A stretch of 63,885 bases of DNA from Halomonas sp. (GTDB taxonomy: Bacteria > Pseudomonadota > Gammaproteobacteria > Pseudomonadales > Halomonadaceae): contig NZ_JAJUFQ010000024.1 of NCBI RefSeq assembly GCF_029263665.1, positions 1 through 63,885 of the forward strand, in the 5' to 3' direction. Under the pieces are notes generated by a model, which had not been told where the DNA came from, did no database searches, and saw only the letters and a list, made by a program, of their open reading frames with translations. Position 1 is the stretch's first letter. Every line of letters begins with the position of its first letter. Positions 37,994 to 45,832 of the stretch are shown here, one piece after another. Position numbers and translations under genes: made by a program.

Positions 37994-38051
37994 TCTGGTT
38001 CCGTTGGCAAGCGGAACCAGAGCGAAAGAATGGCCAGCAGAAAACTGGCCA
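37994..38051. terminator. Two hairpins downstream of tupA
   Basis: TCTGGTTCCG/CGGAACCAGA (37994-38021) and TGGCCAG/CTGGCCA (38031-38051) are stacked between the tupA stop and the liuA promoter region. Together they probably terminate the tup transcript and insulate liu. Confidence 0.6.
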
Positions 38052-38060
38052 CAAGAGGCG

Positions 38061-38906
38061 TCATTTGTTCGTTGCGGCATTCGGAAAGAACAGCTGCTCA
38101 CCTTTTACCCTGAAGTCGGCAATCGCCTGTTGACCTTCATCCGATAACAGCCATTGGTGCCATTGGGCGGCCAGGTCATGCTTGAGATGGGGATACTTTT
38201 CGGGAGACATCAACAGGCTGCCATATTGGTTGAACAAGGCCTCGTCTCCAGCATAGAGCAGATCCAGGTTCTGGCGGTTATCGAAGGACACCCAGGTGGC
38301 ACGATCAGACAAGGTGTAAGCATCCATGGCAGCGGCAGTGTTGAGTGTGGCGCCCATGCCACTGCCAAGCTCTCGATACCATTCACCCTGTGCTTGGATA
38401 TCAGCGGCTTCCCATAGCCGCAGTTCGGCGCGGTTGGTTCCGCTGTCGTCGCCGCGTGAAGCAAAAGGGGCTTCGCTGTCGGCAATGCGTGCCAGGGCAT
38501 CTGTGACGCTTTCAGCACTGTTAATGTTCGCAGGGTCATCCTTAGGACCGATCAGCACGAAGTCGTTGTACATCACGTCATCACGTTCTGTGGCGTAACC
38601 CTCCGCGACGAACGATTCTTCTGCAGTCTTGTCGTGAACCAGCAAGCTGTCTGCATCTCCACGGCGAGCCATTTCGAAAGCCTGGCCGGTACCCACTGCC
38701 ACGACATGGACATCAATGCCTCTGGCTTTCTTGAATTGGGGCAGGATGGCATCGAACAACCCCGAATTTTCCGTGGATGTGGTGGACGCCAGTGTAATGA
38801 AAGGCGCTTTTTCTTCTGTAGATACGGGGTCTTCTGCGAGCGCTGGCGTGATGAATGACGCAGCCAGGGTTATGCCGAGCAGTACCGGTAGCCATGTTTT
38901 TGTCAT
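38061..38906 (-). CDS. tupA: Tungstate ABC transporter substrate-binding protein
   Basis: 281 residues from ATG 38906. A signal peptide (MTKTWLPVLLGITLAASFIT...PALA) exports it to the periplasm. The segment ASTTSTENSGLF carries the TTS tungstate-ligand motif, and FASRGDDSGTNRAELRLW is the second anion-binding stretch. It delivers tungstate, possibly also molybdate, to TupBC. Unusually, it is the last gene of tupB-tupC-tupA and is separated from tupC by ~80 bp, so it may have its own promoter. Confidence 0.9.
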   Translation of the reverse strand: MTKTWLPVLLGITLAASFITPALAEDPVSTEEKAPFITLASTTSTENSGLFDAILPQFKKARGIDVHVVAVGTGQAFEMARRGDADSLLVHDKTAEESFVAEGYATERDDVMYNDFVLIGPKDDPANINSAESVTDALARIADSEAPFASRGDDSGTNRAELRLWEAADIQAQGEWYRELGSGMGATLNTAAAMDAYTLSDRATWVSFDNRQNLDLLYAGDEALFNQYGSLLMSPEKYPHLKHDLAAQWHQWLLSDEGQQAIADFRVKGEQLFFPNAATNK

Positions 38907-38987
38907 GTGATGGCGCTTCCTTTGTGTTGAGGCGCAAGGCAATAGAGCGTCATGCTTGTTAAATGAAAGTGATACTCGTCACTGAGC

Positions 38988-39713
38988 CTAGTCCATCAAC
39001 TCACCTTGGATGAAAGCCTTGGCCTGCACGGTAGCAGGAACCTGGAAGAAAGTGTCGGCAGGTGAGTGTTCCAGTAATTTGCCATGGTGGAGGAAGATGA
39101 CGTCATCAGCCAGGCGACGGGCCTGGTGCAGGTCGTGGCTACTCATGACGATGCGCACGCCTGCATGATGAAAGGTGTTGATGGCGTCTTCGACCGCACG
39201 AATAGCGGCTGGGTCAAGCGCCGAGGTGGGCTCATCAAGAAAGAGGACCTCGGGCTCCAGTAGCCAGGCGCGAGCCAGGGCAAGGCGCTGTTGTTCTCCT
39301 CCGGAAAGCACTCTGGCAGGTCGTCTGGTGACGTTTGCCAGGCCAAAGTGTTCAAGAGCCTCCATGGCACGCTGACGGCGCCTGTTGCGAGGGCATCCTT
39401 GTACTGCCAGCGCGTATTCGAGATTGGCCCGAGCAGAGCGGCGCAGTAGAACAGGATGTTGAAATACCATGGCCTGTCGGGGCACATGTCCGCACCAGTG
39501 CAGGTGGCCTGAAGATGGTTTGACGAGGCCATGAGCCAGGCGCATCAACAGGCTCTTTCCCGCCCCGTTGGGGCCCATTATCAAGGTGCGGTGGTTTCCT
39601 TCCAACTGCAGGGAAAGCGGGCCAAGCAGCAACTGACCTGCCGCCTGGTATGCCACATCATGGAAATGCAGGCGTGGCATGCATGTCGGATGGGCAAGAG
39701 ACAGGCTGGTCAT
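38988..39713 (-). CDS. tupC: Tungstate ABC transporter ATP-binding protein
   Basis: 241 residues from ATG 39713 (AGGAG eight bases before). Walker A is MGPNGAGKSLLMRL, the signature is LSGGEQQRLALARAW and Walker B is VLFLDEPTSALDP. It powers the TupB permease. It overlaps the tupB stop by four bases (ATGA). The longer in-frame extension over tupB is a shadow. Confidence 0.92.
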   Translation of the reverse strand: MTSLSLAHPTCMPRLHFHDVAYQAAGQLLLGPLSLQLEGNHRTLIMGPNGAGKSLLMRLAHGLVKPSSGHLHWCGHVPRQAMVFQHPVLLRRSARANLEYALAVQGCPRNRRRQRAMEALEHFGLANVTRRPARVLSGGEQQRLALARAWLLEPEVLFLDEPTSALDPAAIRAVEDAINTFHHAGVRIVMSSHDLHQARRLADDVIFLHHGKLLEHSPADTFFQVPATVQAKAFIQGELMD

Positions 39714-40408
39714 CCAAGGCTCCTTTTCGTGCCTTCGCCAATCAGGTAGGCCATGCCATTCAGCAATGCCACGAGCAGCATCAAGATCAAGCCCAGACCA
39801 AGCGCCAGGGCCAGATTTCCCTTGCTGGTCTCGAGAACGATGGCGGTGGTCATGACGCGGGTCACGCCGTCGATGTTGCCACCGACGATCATGACCGCAC
39901 CGACTTCGGCGCTTGCACGGCCAAGGCCGGCGAGGATGACGGTGATCAAGGCCAGGCGCGCATCCCAAAGTAAAGTAGGAATGCGCCGAGCCTTGGAAAC
40001 GCTCATGGAACTGAGTTGCTCGGCATACTCGCCATGCAATTCCTCAATGCGTTGACGAGTCAGAGAGACCAGAATCGGTAGTATCAGAATGACTTGTGCA
40101 ACGATCATGGCGGTAGGGGTGAACAGCAAGCCGAACTCGCCAAGGGGGCCGGCACGGGAAAGCAGCAGATAGACACTCAGGCCCGCAACCACGGGCGGCA
40201 GGCCCATCAATGCATTGAACACCACAATGATGATGGCGCGACCTGGAAAACGATAGAGTGCCAGAGCTGCACCTAGAGGCAGGCCAATGAAGGCGGCAAT
40301 GATCACTGCGCTCAGGGATACACGCAGGGATAGGCTGACAATGGCAAGCAGCTCCGGATCGAAGTTGGCGATCAACTGCAAGGCGGTGATGAAAGCGGAA
40401 TCACTCAT
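39710..40408 (-). CDS. tupB: Tungstate ABC transporter permease
   Basis: 232 residues, about six membrane segments, with the ABC permease loop near EVGAVMIVGGNIDGVTRVMT. The start at ATG 40408 is chosen because homologues begin near MSDSAF...; no strong ribosome-binding site is seen. First gene of the tup operon, divergent from dmeF across 104 bp. Confidence 0.9.
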   Translation of the reverse strand: MSDSAFITALQLIANFDPELLAIVSLSLRVSLSAVIIAAFIGLPLGAALALYRFPGRAIIIVVFNALMGLPPVVAGLSVYLLLSRAGPLGEFGLLFTPTAMIVAQVILILPILVSLTRQRIEELHGEYAEQLSSMSVSKARRIPTLLWDARLALITVILAGLGRASAEVGAVMIVGGNIDGVTRVMTTAIVLETSKGNLALALGLGLILMLLVALLNGMAYLIGEGTKRSLG

Positions 40409-40512
40409 GTCATTCAATATGCTGAGAGGCGCGCTAAAGTGCAATGAGAGAGATAAAAACGCACTCGAAAGAAGTACAAGATAGCGCTCATGTGCGAGAT
40501 AGAGGAACTGGC

Positions 40513-41487
40513 ATGAATCCTCACGGGGTAGATGACTGGAAGCATGAGCATGTCTTCGCTCAGGACCAGGTGAGAGCAGGGGAGCGCCGGACGTTGATCG
40601 TGGTGGTGCTGACGCTGGTGACCATGATCGTCGAAATCATTGCCGGCATAAGCTACGGGTCCATGGCGCTATTGGCAGATGGCCTGCACATGGGGTCGCA
40701 CGCGACAGCACTGAGCATTTCCGCCTTCGCTTATATCTATGCCCGTCGTCATGCCCGCGACCGGCGGTTCAGCTTCGGTACCGGCAAGGTCAATGCGCTA
40801 GGAGGATATACGGGAGCCCTGCTGTTGTTCGGCTTTGCCCTGGTCATGGCTGTCGAAAGTGTCGTACGCCTGTTCAACCCGGTCGAGATCGTATTCAACA
40901 GTGCGATCCTGGTGGCTGTCATCGGCTTGCTGGTCAATGGCATTTCCGCATGGATACTGAGTGTGGGGGATCGTCATCATGGACAGGGGCATTTCCATCA
41001 TCACGCCCATCATGATCACTCTCATGCGGGTCATGAACACCACGACCATAACCAGCGATCAGCCTATTTGCATGTGCTGGCGGATGCTCTGACGTCCTTC
41101 ATGGCGATATTTGCCTTGTTGACGGCCAAATACCTGGAATGGAGCTGGATAGACCCCGCCATGGGCATTCTTGGGGCAGTACTGATCATTCGTTGGGCCA
41201 TTAGCTTGCTGCGAGATACCAGTGGCGTATTGCTAGACCGGCAGGTGAGTGAATTTGATGCAGAGATTCGCGAGGTGATCGAAAAGGGAGGGATGGATCG
41301 CATCAGTGACCTGCATCTCTGGACCATTGCTCCAGGAATGCATGCGGGCATCATTGCCCTGGTGTCGGATATGCCGCAGGCTCCTCATGTCTATCGCGAG
41401 AAGATTCAGCAACGCTTGCCTCAATTGGTACATATCACCATTGAAGTGGAGCAGAGCCTGGAGCATGGCGGGCATCGCGAATCGTGA
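40513..41487 (+). CDS. dmeF: CDF-family cation efflux transporter DmeF (Co/Ni type)
   Basis: 324 residues from ATG 40513 (AGAGGA six bases upstream). About six membrane helices; the zinc/cobalt-site pattern SMALLADGLHMGSHATAL is in TM2 and HVLADALTSFMAIFAL in TM5. Between them lies a His-rich loop of ~40 residues (HHHAHHDHSHAGHEHHDH). The N-terminal HEHVF and the 'HDHNQRSAYLHVLADA' segment are characteristic of DmeF, which exports divalent metals. Divergent from the tungstate operon; no adjacent metal regulator is visible. Confidence 0.9.
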   Translation: MNPHGVDDWKHEHVFAQDQVRAGERRTLIVVVLTLVTMIVEIIAGISYGSMALLADGLHMGSHATALSISAFAYIYARRHARDRRFSFGTGKVNALGGYTGALLLFGFALVMAVESVVRLFNPVEIVFNSAILVAVIGLLVNGISAWILSVGDRHHGQGHFHHHAHHDHSHAGHEHHDHNQRSAYLHVLADALTSFMAIFALLTAKYLEWSWIDPAMGILGAVLIIRWAISLLRDTSGVLLDRQVSEFDAEIREVIEKGGMDRISDLHLWTIAPGMHAGIIALVSDMPQAPHVYREKIQQRLPQLVHITIEVEQSLEHGGHRES

Positions 41488-41506
41488 TGAATGCGCCAGG
41501 ACTTTG

Positions 41507-41550
41507 GTGTCTGTTAATGGAGACACTCCATGTCGGTAATGATCGACATG
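41507..41550. terminator. Two short inverted repeats after dmeF
   Basis: GTGTCT/AGACAC (41507-41526) and CATGTCG/CGACATG (41529-41550) stand 20 bp past the dmeF stop and upstream of the lipoprotein gene. They are probably a weak terminator or leader structure; no T-run is seen. Confidence 0.4.
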
Positions 41551-41604
41551 GGGAAAATGATATCAAGCTGGTATTCTACCTCTTTTAGACGATGAGGAAT
41601 GATC

Positions 41605-41796
41605 ATGCGCAGTATGCCATTGATCGCTTTGGTGGCCTCGCTGCTAGCGCTGGCTGGATGTAGTTACCACCCTGCACGTATAGATCCTGAACCGCTGATC
41701 ATCTTAGGTGATGATCATCACGACGGCCATTCGCGTGGTGGCAATTTCTGTCCGCCAGGGCAGGCCAAGAAGGGTCGTTGCGGCTATTATCACTGA
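41605..41796 (+). CDS. Small His-rich lipoprotein of unknown function
   Basis: 63 residues from ATG 41605, which has GAGGA six bases upstream (ATG 41599 would be too close). A lipobox ends the signal: PLIALVASLLALAGC, with lipidated Cys near residue 18. The mature ~45 residues include DDHHDGHSRGG, two Cys (FCPPG, GRCGYYH) and many polar residues. I do not recognise the family. Proximity to dmeF and the His cluster suggest metal binding, but this is only inference. Confidence 0.7.
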   Translation: MRSMPLIALVASLLALAGCSYHPARIDPEPLIILGDDHHDGHSRGGNFCPPGQAKKGRCGYYH

Positions 41797-41950
41797 CACT
41801 TCTGCGAAACTGATTGATCTTAGTTGAGCCAACGCAGTAGTTTGTGGTGGTGTTCCTGGCCTGTTTTCCGGCACTATTTGATGTACGTCTCTCTGTTGCT
41901 GACACTGTAAGTAGCGATTGAGGGACCGTCATGACCGGAGACAGATATTG

Positions 41951-42985
41951 ATGAAACTTTTCTATCATCCCGACCAGGAACGCCATGCGCCGACGCAGTA
42001 CCTGCGTCGAGGCGCTCTCGTTGCTTCCCCTGAAGGACCACGTCGGGCAGAACTGCTGGCGGAAGGGATTCAGCAACTGGGCCTTTCCCTAAGCACGCCC
42101 GCAGAAGTTGATAGTCCCAAGCTCAGGGAGCGCCTGAAGCAGATTCATACGGAACGCTATCTGGATTTTCTCGAAACTATCCATGCTCGTTGGCGCGCTC
42201 TTTCCGGCGCTGCTGATTTCGTTACGCCCAGCATCCATCCCTGCGGTGCAGGAAGGCATTATCCAAGACATCCTGTAGGCCAGGCTGGCTGGCATCTCAA
42301 TGATTATGCATGCGCAATGAATGCCGATAGCTTTCAGGGCATTCTTGCCAGTGCGGCGACAGCTCAGGCTGCCGCAGAAAGCCTCAATGAGGGGGAAGGT
42401 TCGGCATATGCTTTGTGCCGTCCGCCTGGTCACCACGCCGGTCCGGAGCGTACGGGTGGTTTCTGCTTCATCAACAATGCGGCGCTGGCGGCAACGATAC
42501 TACGTGAGAAGGTCTCGCAGGTTGCTATCCTGGATATCGACCTGCATCACGGCAATGGTACCCAGGAAATCTTCTACGGTCGTGGGGATGTGTGGACCGG
42601 ATCGCTGCACGTCAATCCTTCTGATTTCTATCCCTACTATTGGGGGACGGAGGAAGAGACGGGTATCGGCCCTGGCAACAGAGCCAACCTCAATGTGCCA
42701 CTGGCCGTTGGCAGCGGTCTTGAAGCCTTCCAGGCGGGGCTCGACAAGCTGATCGATTCCATGGCCAGTTTCAGCCCCGATGCATTGGTAGTGGCACTGG
42801 GGTTGGATACTCACAAGGATGATCCTCAAGCGGGCATGAGTCTGGAAACCGAGGATTTCGAGATCATTGGCCGCCAGATTGGTGAGTTGGGCATACCGAC
42901 ATTGTTTGTGCAGGAAGGTGGTCACCCGACAGCTAGCCTCGGCAAGAACCTGGCTGCATTCTTGAGTGGATTTCGTTCTGCCTGA
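41951..42985 (+). CDS. Histone deacetylase-family amidohydrolase (acetylpolyamine amidohydrolase-like)
   Basis: 344 residues from ATG 41951. HDAC-fold motifs: CRPPGHHAGPERTGGFCFIN (tandem His and glycine-rich loop), ILDIDLHHGNGTQEIFY with the zinc-binding D-x-H, and LGLDTHKDDPQAG with the third zinc Asp. Bacterial members deacetylate acetylated polyamines or other acetyl-amines. Independent transcription unit; a terminator hairpin sits at 43012-43035, shared with the RNA on the other strand. Confidence 0.92.
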   Translation: MKLFYHPDQERHAPTQYLRRGALVASPEGPRRAELLAEGIQQLGLSLSTPAEVDSPKLRERLKQIHTERYLDFLETIHARWRALSGAADFVTPSIHPCGAGRHYPRHPVGQAGWHLNDYACAMNADSFQGILASAATAQAAAESLNEGEGSAYALCRPPGHHAGPERTGGFCFINNAALAATILREKVSQVAILDIDLHHGNGTQEIFYGRGDVWTGSLHVNPSDFYPYYWGTEEETGIGPGNRANLNVPLAVGSGLEAFQAGLDKLIDSMASFSPDALVVALGLDTHKDDPQAGMSLETEDFEIIGRQIGELGIPTLFVQEGGHPTASLGKNLAAFLSGFRSA

Positions 42986-43005
42986 CCCTTTCCATGGACA
43001 CCTAA

Positions 43006-43175
43006 ATAAAAACGCCACGGCAAAAGCCGTGGCGTGAAGTTGGCAGGTTTCCTCCCTGGGGCTCCCTCCCGAAGCCCAATCTCCCTTGGTGCTTCCTGCA
43101 CCATCGCATCCGTGACGCTCGTGGGGCAGTATCCTTTGCCCAGTGCCTCCTGAAGACACGAGATCATCTTCGCCC
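43006..43175 (-). ncRNA. Candidate CsrB/RsmZ-type regulatory RNA (CsrA-sequestering)
   Basis: On the minus strand a promoter-like pair (TTGTCA at 43205-43210, 17 bp, TGTCAT at 43182-43187) leads to a ~165-nt transcript ending in a hairpin (ACGCCACGGC-TTTT-GCCGTGGCGT, 43012-43035) plus TTTTTATTT. Nine GGA motifs occur in it. Four lie in hairpin loops: GGTGC-AGGAA-GCACC, GGGCA-AAGGATAC-TGCCC, GGGCT-TCGGGAGGG-AGCCC, CAGG-GAGGAAA-CCTG; others (AGGAGG, AGGGAG) lie between stems. This is the architecture of CsrB, CsrC, RsmX, RsmY and RsmZ RNAs, which titrate the translational repressor CsrA/RsmA. The exact 5' end is estimated. No ribosome-binding site or conserved ORF is seen. Confidence 0.8.
43012..43035 (-). 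terminator. Intrinsic terminator of the CsrB/RsmZ-like RNA
   Basis: Ten-base-pair GC-rich stem with a TTTT loop, followed on the minus strand by TTTTTATTT. On the plus strand it lies 26 bp after the deacetylase stop, preceded by AAATAAAAA, so it also may stop that transcript. Confidence 0.9.
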
Positions 43176-43181
43176 AACTTG

Positions 43182-43210
43182 ATGACAATGCCATCACGTT
43201 ATTGTGACAA
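43182..43210 (-). promoter_or_regulatory. Putative promoter of the CsrB/RsmZ-like RNA
   Basis: TTGTCA and TGTCAT boxes 17 bp apart on the minus strand, with predicted start near 43175. The dyad ATGCCA...TGGCAT brackets the -35 region and may be a regulator site. No classical TGTAAG-type GacA box was seen. Confidence 0.5.
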
Positions 43211-43298
43211 GAATGTGGCATCCGCCTGGCAGGTGCTTTTCTGGTAAGATCTCTGCCGTTTTTCCTCTCCCTTTCCAAACTCGGACGCAAGTGCATAT

Positions 43299-44654
43299 AT
43301 GAACGCAGTCATACTCGCGGTGCTGGTGATGGTCGGGCTATCTCTGGCGCGCGTTTCAGTCGTGCTGGCGCTGGTAGTGGGTGCCCTGGTTGGAGGTCTG
43401 GCAGGAGGCCTTTCCATCGAAGACACCCTGACAGCCTTCAATGATGGGGTAGGCGGTGGTGCCAAGGTGGCACTGGCCTATGCAACGCTTGGGGCCTTTG
43501 CTGTGGCGATCTCTCGCTCTGGTCTTCCGGACATGCTGGCCCGAAAGCTGATCGCCTTGCTTGGGCAGGAAGCCTCTGCATCTCGCCAGGCGACAGTCAA
43601 GTACCTGTTGCTGGCCTGTGTGCTGCTGGTGGCGATTTCTTCCCAGAACCTGATTCCTGTGCATATCGCTTTTATCCCCATTCTGATTCCGCCATTGCTC
43701 AAGGTAATGAACCAACTGCGCATGGATCGCCGAGCGGTCGCCTGTGCGCTGACCTTCGGTCTGACAGCGCCTTACATGCTGCTTCCGGTAGGCTTTGGCG
43801 CCATCTTCCTCAACGATATTCTCCTGGCCAATATCAATCAGGCAGGTGAAGCGTTAGGTCTGAATATCGATCGGCATATGGTGCCCGTGGCGATGGGCAT
43901 TCCTGTGGCGGGCATGTTCCTGGGGCTGCTGGTGGCGGTGTTCATCAGCTACCGCAAGCCCAGGGTCTATGAGGCGGTTGAGGTGGGGAATGGCAATCCG
44001 CATGGGCATCACCATGATGAGACTCCCGTAGAGCCTCACACGCTGGGACTGGTGATGTCTGTGGTGGCTATCGTGGCTGCCCTGGGGATTCAGCTGTATA
44101 CCGGCTCCATGATTCTTGGTGGCCTGGTCGGGTTTTCGTTGCTATCCATGGGGGGGATCTTCAAATGGCGCGAAGCTGATGACCTTTTCACCAATGGCAT
44201 GCGCATGATGGCCCTGATCGGTTTCATCATGATTTCGGCGTCCGGTTTTGCCTCGGTGATGAATGCCACCGGGCAGATCGAAACCTTGGTCAGCACCAGT
44301 GTCGACATCATCGGTGACAACAGAGGGCTGGCAGCACTGCTGATGCTGCTGGTCGGCCTGTTCATTACCCTGGGGATTGGCTCGTCATTCTCGACCATTC
44401 CCATTATTGCTGCCATTTTTGTGCCACTGGCGGTGCAGTTTGGATTTTCGCCATTGGCTACGGTGGCCCTGGTAGGTACGGCGGCAGCATTGGGTGATGC
44501 AGGCTCCCCGGCGTCTGATTCCACTCTTGGGCCGACATCCGGGCTTAATGTGGATCGCCAGCATGACCATGTCTGGGACAGCGTGGTGCCCACCTTCATT
44601 CACTACAATATTCCTCTGATCGCCTTCGGTTGGATTGCTGCCATGATGCTGTGA
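43299..44654 (+). CDS. Na+/H+ antiporter family protein (NhaC/YuiF-like)
   Basis: 451 residues, about 11-12 membrane segments. Typical of this family are SSQNLIPVHIAFIPILIPP, LPVGFGAIFLNDIL, and the C-terminal segment GTAAALGDAGSPASDSTLGP. A short His-rich cytoplasmic stretch (PHGHHHDET) lies at ~230. It probably exchanges Na+ for H+ or moves a small organic anion; salt-adapted bacteria carry several of these. No clear ribosome-binding site precedes ATG 43299, so the exact start may shift. Confidence 0.85.
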   Translation: MNAVILAVLVMVGLSLARVSVVLALVVGALVGGLAGGLSIEDTLTAFNDGVGGGAKVALAYATLGAFAVAISRSGLPDMLARKLIALLGQEASASRQATVKYLLLACVLLVAISSQNLIPVHIAFIPILIPPLLKVMNQLRMDRRAVACALTFGLTAPYMLLPVGFGAIFLNDILLANINQAGEALGLNIDRHMVPVAMGIPVAGMFLGLLVAVFISYRKPRVYEAVEVGNGNPHGHHHDETPVEPHTLGLVMSVVAIVAALGIQLYTGSMILGGLVGFSLLSMGGIFKWREADDLFTNGMRMMALIGFIMISASGFASVMNATGQIETLVSTSVDIIGDNRGLAALLMLLVGLFITLGIGSSFSTIPIIAAIFVPLAVQFGFSPLATVALVGTAAALGDAGSPASDSTLGPTSGLNVDRQHDHVWDSVVPTFIHYNIPLIAFGWIAAMML

Positions 44655-44765
44655 TCACGCTGCCGAACGACAAGCTACCTGACAAGAGGTGAGATACCAT
44701 TCGCCCGTGCTGCTGGAGGATCATGGAAACCCAGCTCACGGGCGAATGCATTGATGACGCCTTGG

Positions 44766-45509
44766 TCAACCCTGCCGCCCATCTTCAAGATGCGTTTCCA
44801 GCGATGCCAGCAATCCACGCAGTAGAGAAAGCTCCTTGCGTGATGGTTCTGCACGAGCAAACAGAGCCTGCAGGTGTGCCTCGGTTCTGGCATGAGGTTG
44901 GGTGAGAAAACCGCTTTGATGCATGGCCCGGCTCAGATGCTCATGGAAGTGGGTCATCTGTGCGCGGCTGGGCATGCGTTCATCTGTGGGACGTGGCACG
45001 CGTGCATCACCCTGTGGGTGGCGTCGCCAGGCTCGACGTACCTCGTAAGCGAGTACCTGGACGGCCTGAGCCAGATTGAGAATGCCGTAGTCCGGGTTGG
45101 TAGGAATGCTTACCTGATGGCTGCAGCACTGGATCTCTTCGTTGGTCAGGCCATAGCGCTCCCGCCCAAATACGAGCGCGACAGGATCTGTCTGAGCATC
45201 CTCCACGAGATCCGCCGCCATATCATCCGGCTCGTCATAGTGGGGCAGAGGGAGGCTGCGCAAGCGTGCGCTGGCGCCTACCACGCGTACACAGTCCTGA
45301 ATGGCTTGCTCCAGCGTATCCACTACCCGAACATTGTCGAGCAGGTCTGTAGCACCTGCCGCCAGGCGAGTCGCCTCGCTATGGGGAAAGTCCTTGGGTG
45401 ATACCAGGACCAGGTCACTGAGTCCCATGGTTTTCATTGCACGTGCCGCGGAACCGATGTTGCCGGGATGGAAAGTCTGGACCAGAACAACGCGAATATT
45501 GGTGAGCAT
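44766..45509 (-). CDS. trmJ: tRNA (cytidine/uridine-2'-O-)-methyltransferase TrmJ
   Basis: 247 residues of the SPOUT/TrmH class. Conserved motifs: VLVQTFHPGNIGSAARAMK near the start, ALVFGRERYGLTNEE, and ILNLAQAVQVLAYE, which form the knotted SAM site. It methylates ribose at position 32 of certain tRNAs. The C-terminal ~80 residues are a helical extension with HEHLSRAM, as usual in TrmJ. It stands alone, downstream of a repeat-rich region. Confidence 0.95.
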   Translation of the reverse strand: MLTNIRVVLVQTFHPGNIGSAARAMKTMGLSDLVLVSPKDFPHSEATRLAAGATDLLDNVRVVDTLEQAIQDCVRVVGASARLRSLPLPHYDEPDDMAADLVEDAQTDPVALVFGRERYGLTNEEIQCCSHQVSIPTNPDYGILNLAQAVQVLAYEVRRAWRRHPQGDARVPRPTDERMPSRAQMTHFHEHLSRAMHQSGFLTQPHARTEAHLQALFARAEPSRKELSLLRGLLASLETHLEDGRQG

Positions 45510-45552
45510 GCGGATACAGTCGCCGGGAGAATCAAGGCCAGCATTGTAACCT

Positions 45553-45748
45553 TACGAGCTACGAGCTACGAGCTACGAGCTACGAGCTACGAGCTACGAG
45601 CAGCTCGAGCTATAAGCTGTAAGTCTTAAGCTATAAGTAACCCCGACCCCCGAAGTAATGCGCGGAATTGCCAGTTTGGCACCGCCTGTTCGCCACTCGT
45701 TGCTCGAGTCTCGTAGCTGGTCCTTGGTCTGCTCGTAGCTCGTAGCCC
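45553..45748. repeat. TACGAGC heptamer array with distal inverted copies
   Basis: Seven perfect TACGAGC units (45553-45601) are followed by an AT-rich segment with TAAGCTATAAG-like repeats, then by CTCGTAGCTCGTAGC (45733-45748) in reverse orientation plus CTCGTAGCTGG near 45711. The whole can fold back on itself over ~195 bp. It lies upstream of trmJ and downstream of groL. A smaller relative is at 26140-26180. Confidence 0.8.
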
Positions 45749-45777
45749 ACGGCTCGAAGCTAAATCACCCACAAACA

Positions 45778-45810
45778 AAAGCCCCGCCGGGAAAATCCCG
45801 GCGGGGCTTT
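45778..45810 (-). terminator. Rho-independent terminator of groSL
   Basis: AAAGCCCCGCCGGGA and TCCCGGCGGGGCTTT form a stem of about 15 bp with a short loop, beginning 23 bp past the groL stop; on the minus strand GCTTTTGTTTG follows. Confidence 0.93.
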
Positions 45811-45832
45811 GCAGCTTGGAGCTGGGGGATGA

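Noticed and set aside
42922..43296. Minus-strand ORFs across the CsrB-like RNA (124 and 225 codons)
   Set aside because: They have no start signal and overlap either the deacetylase or the RNA hairpins; the structural RNA explanation fits better.
45553..45748. TACGAGC array as a CRISPR
   Set aside because: Units are 7 bp, perfectly contiguous, with no spacers and no cas genes nearby.
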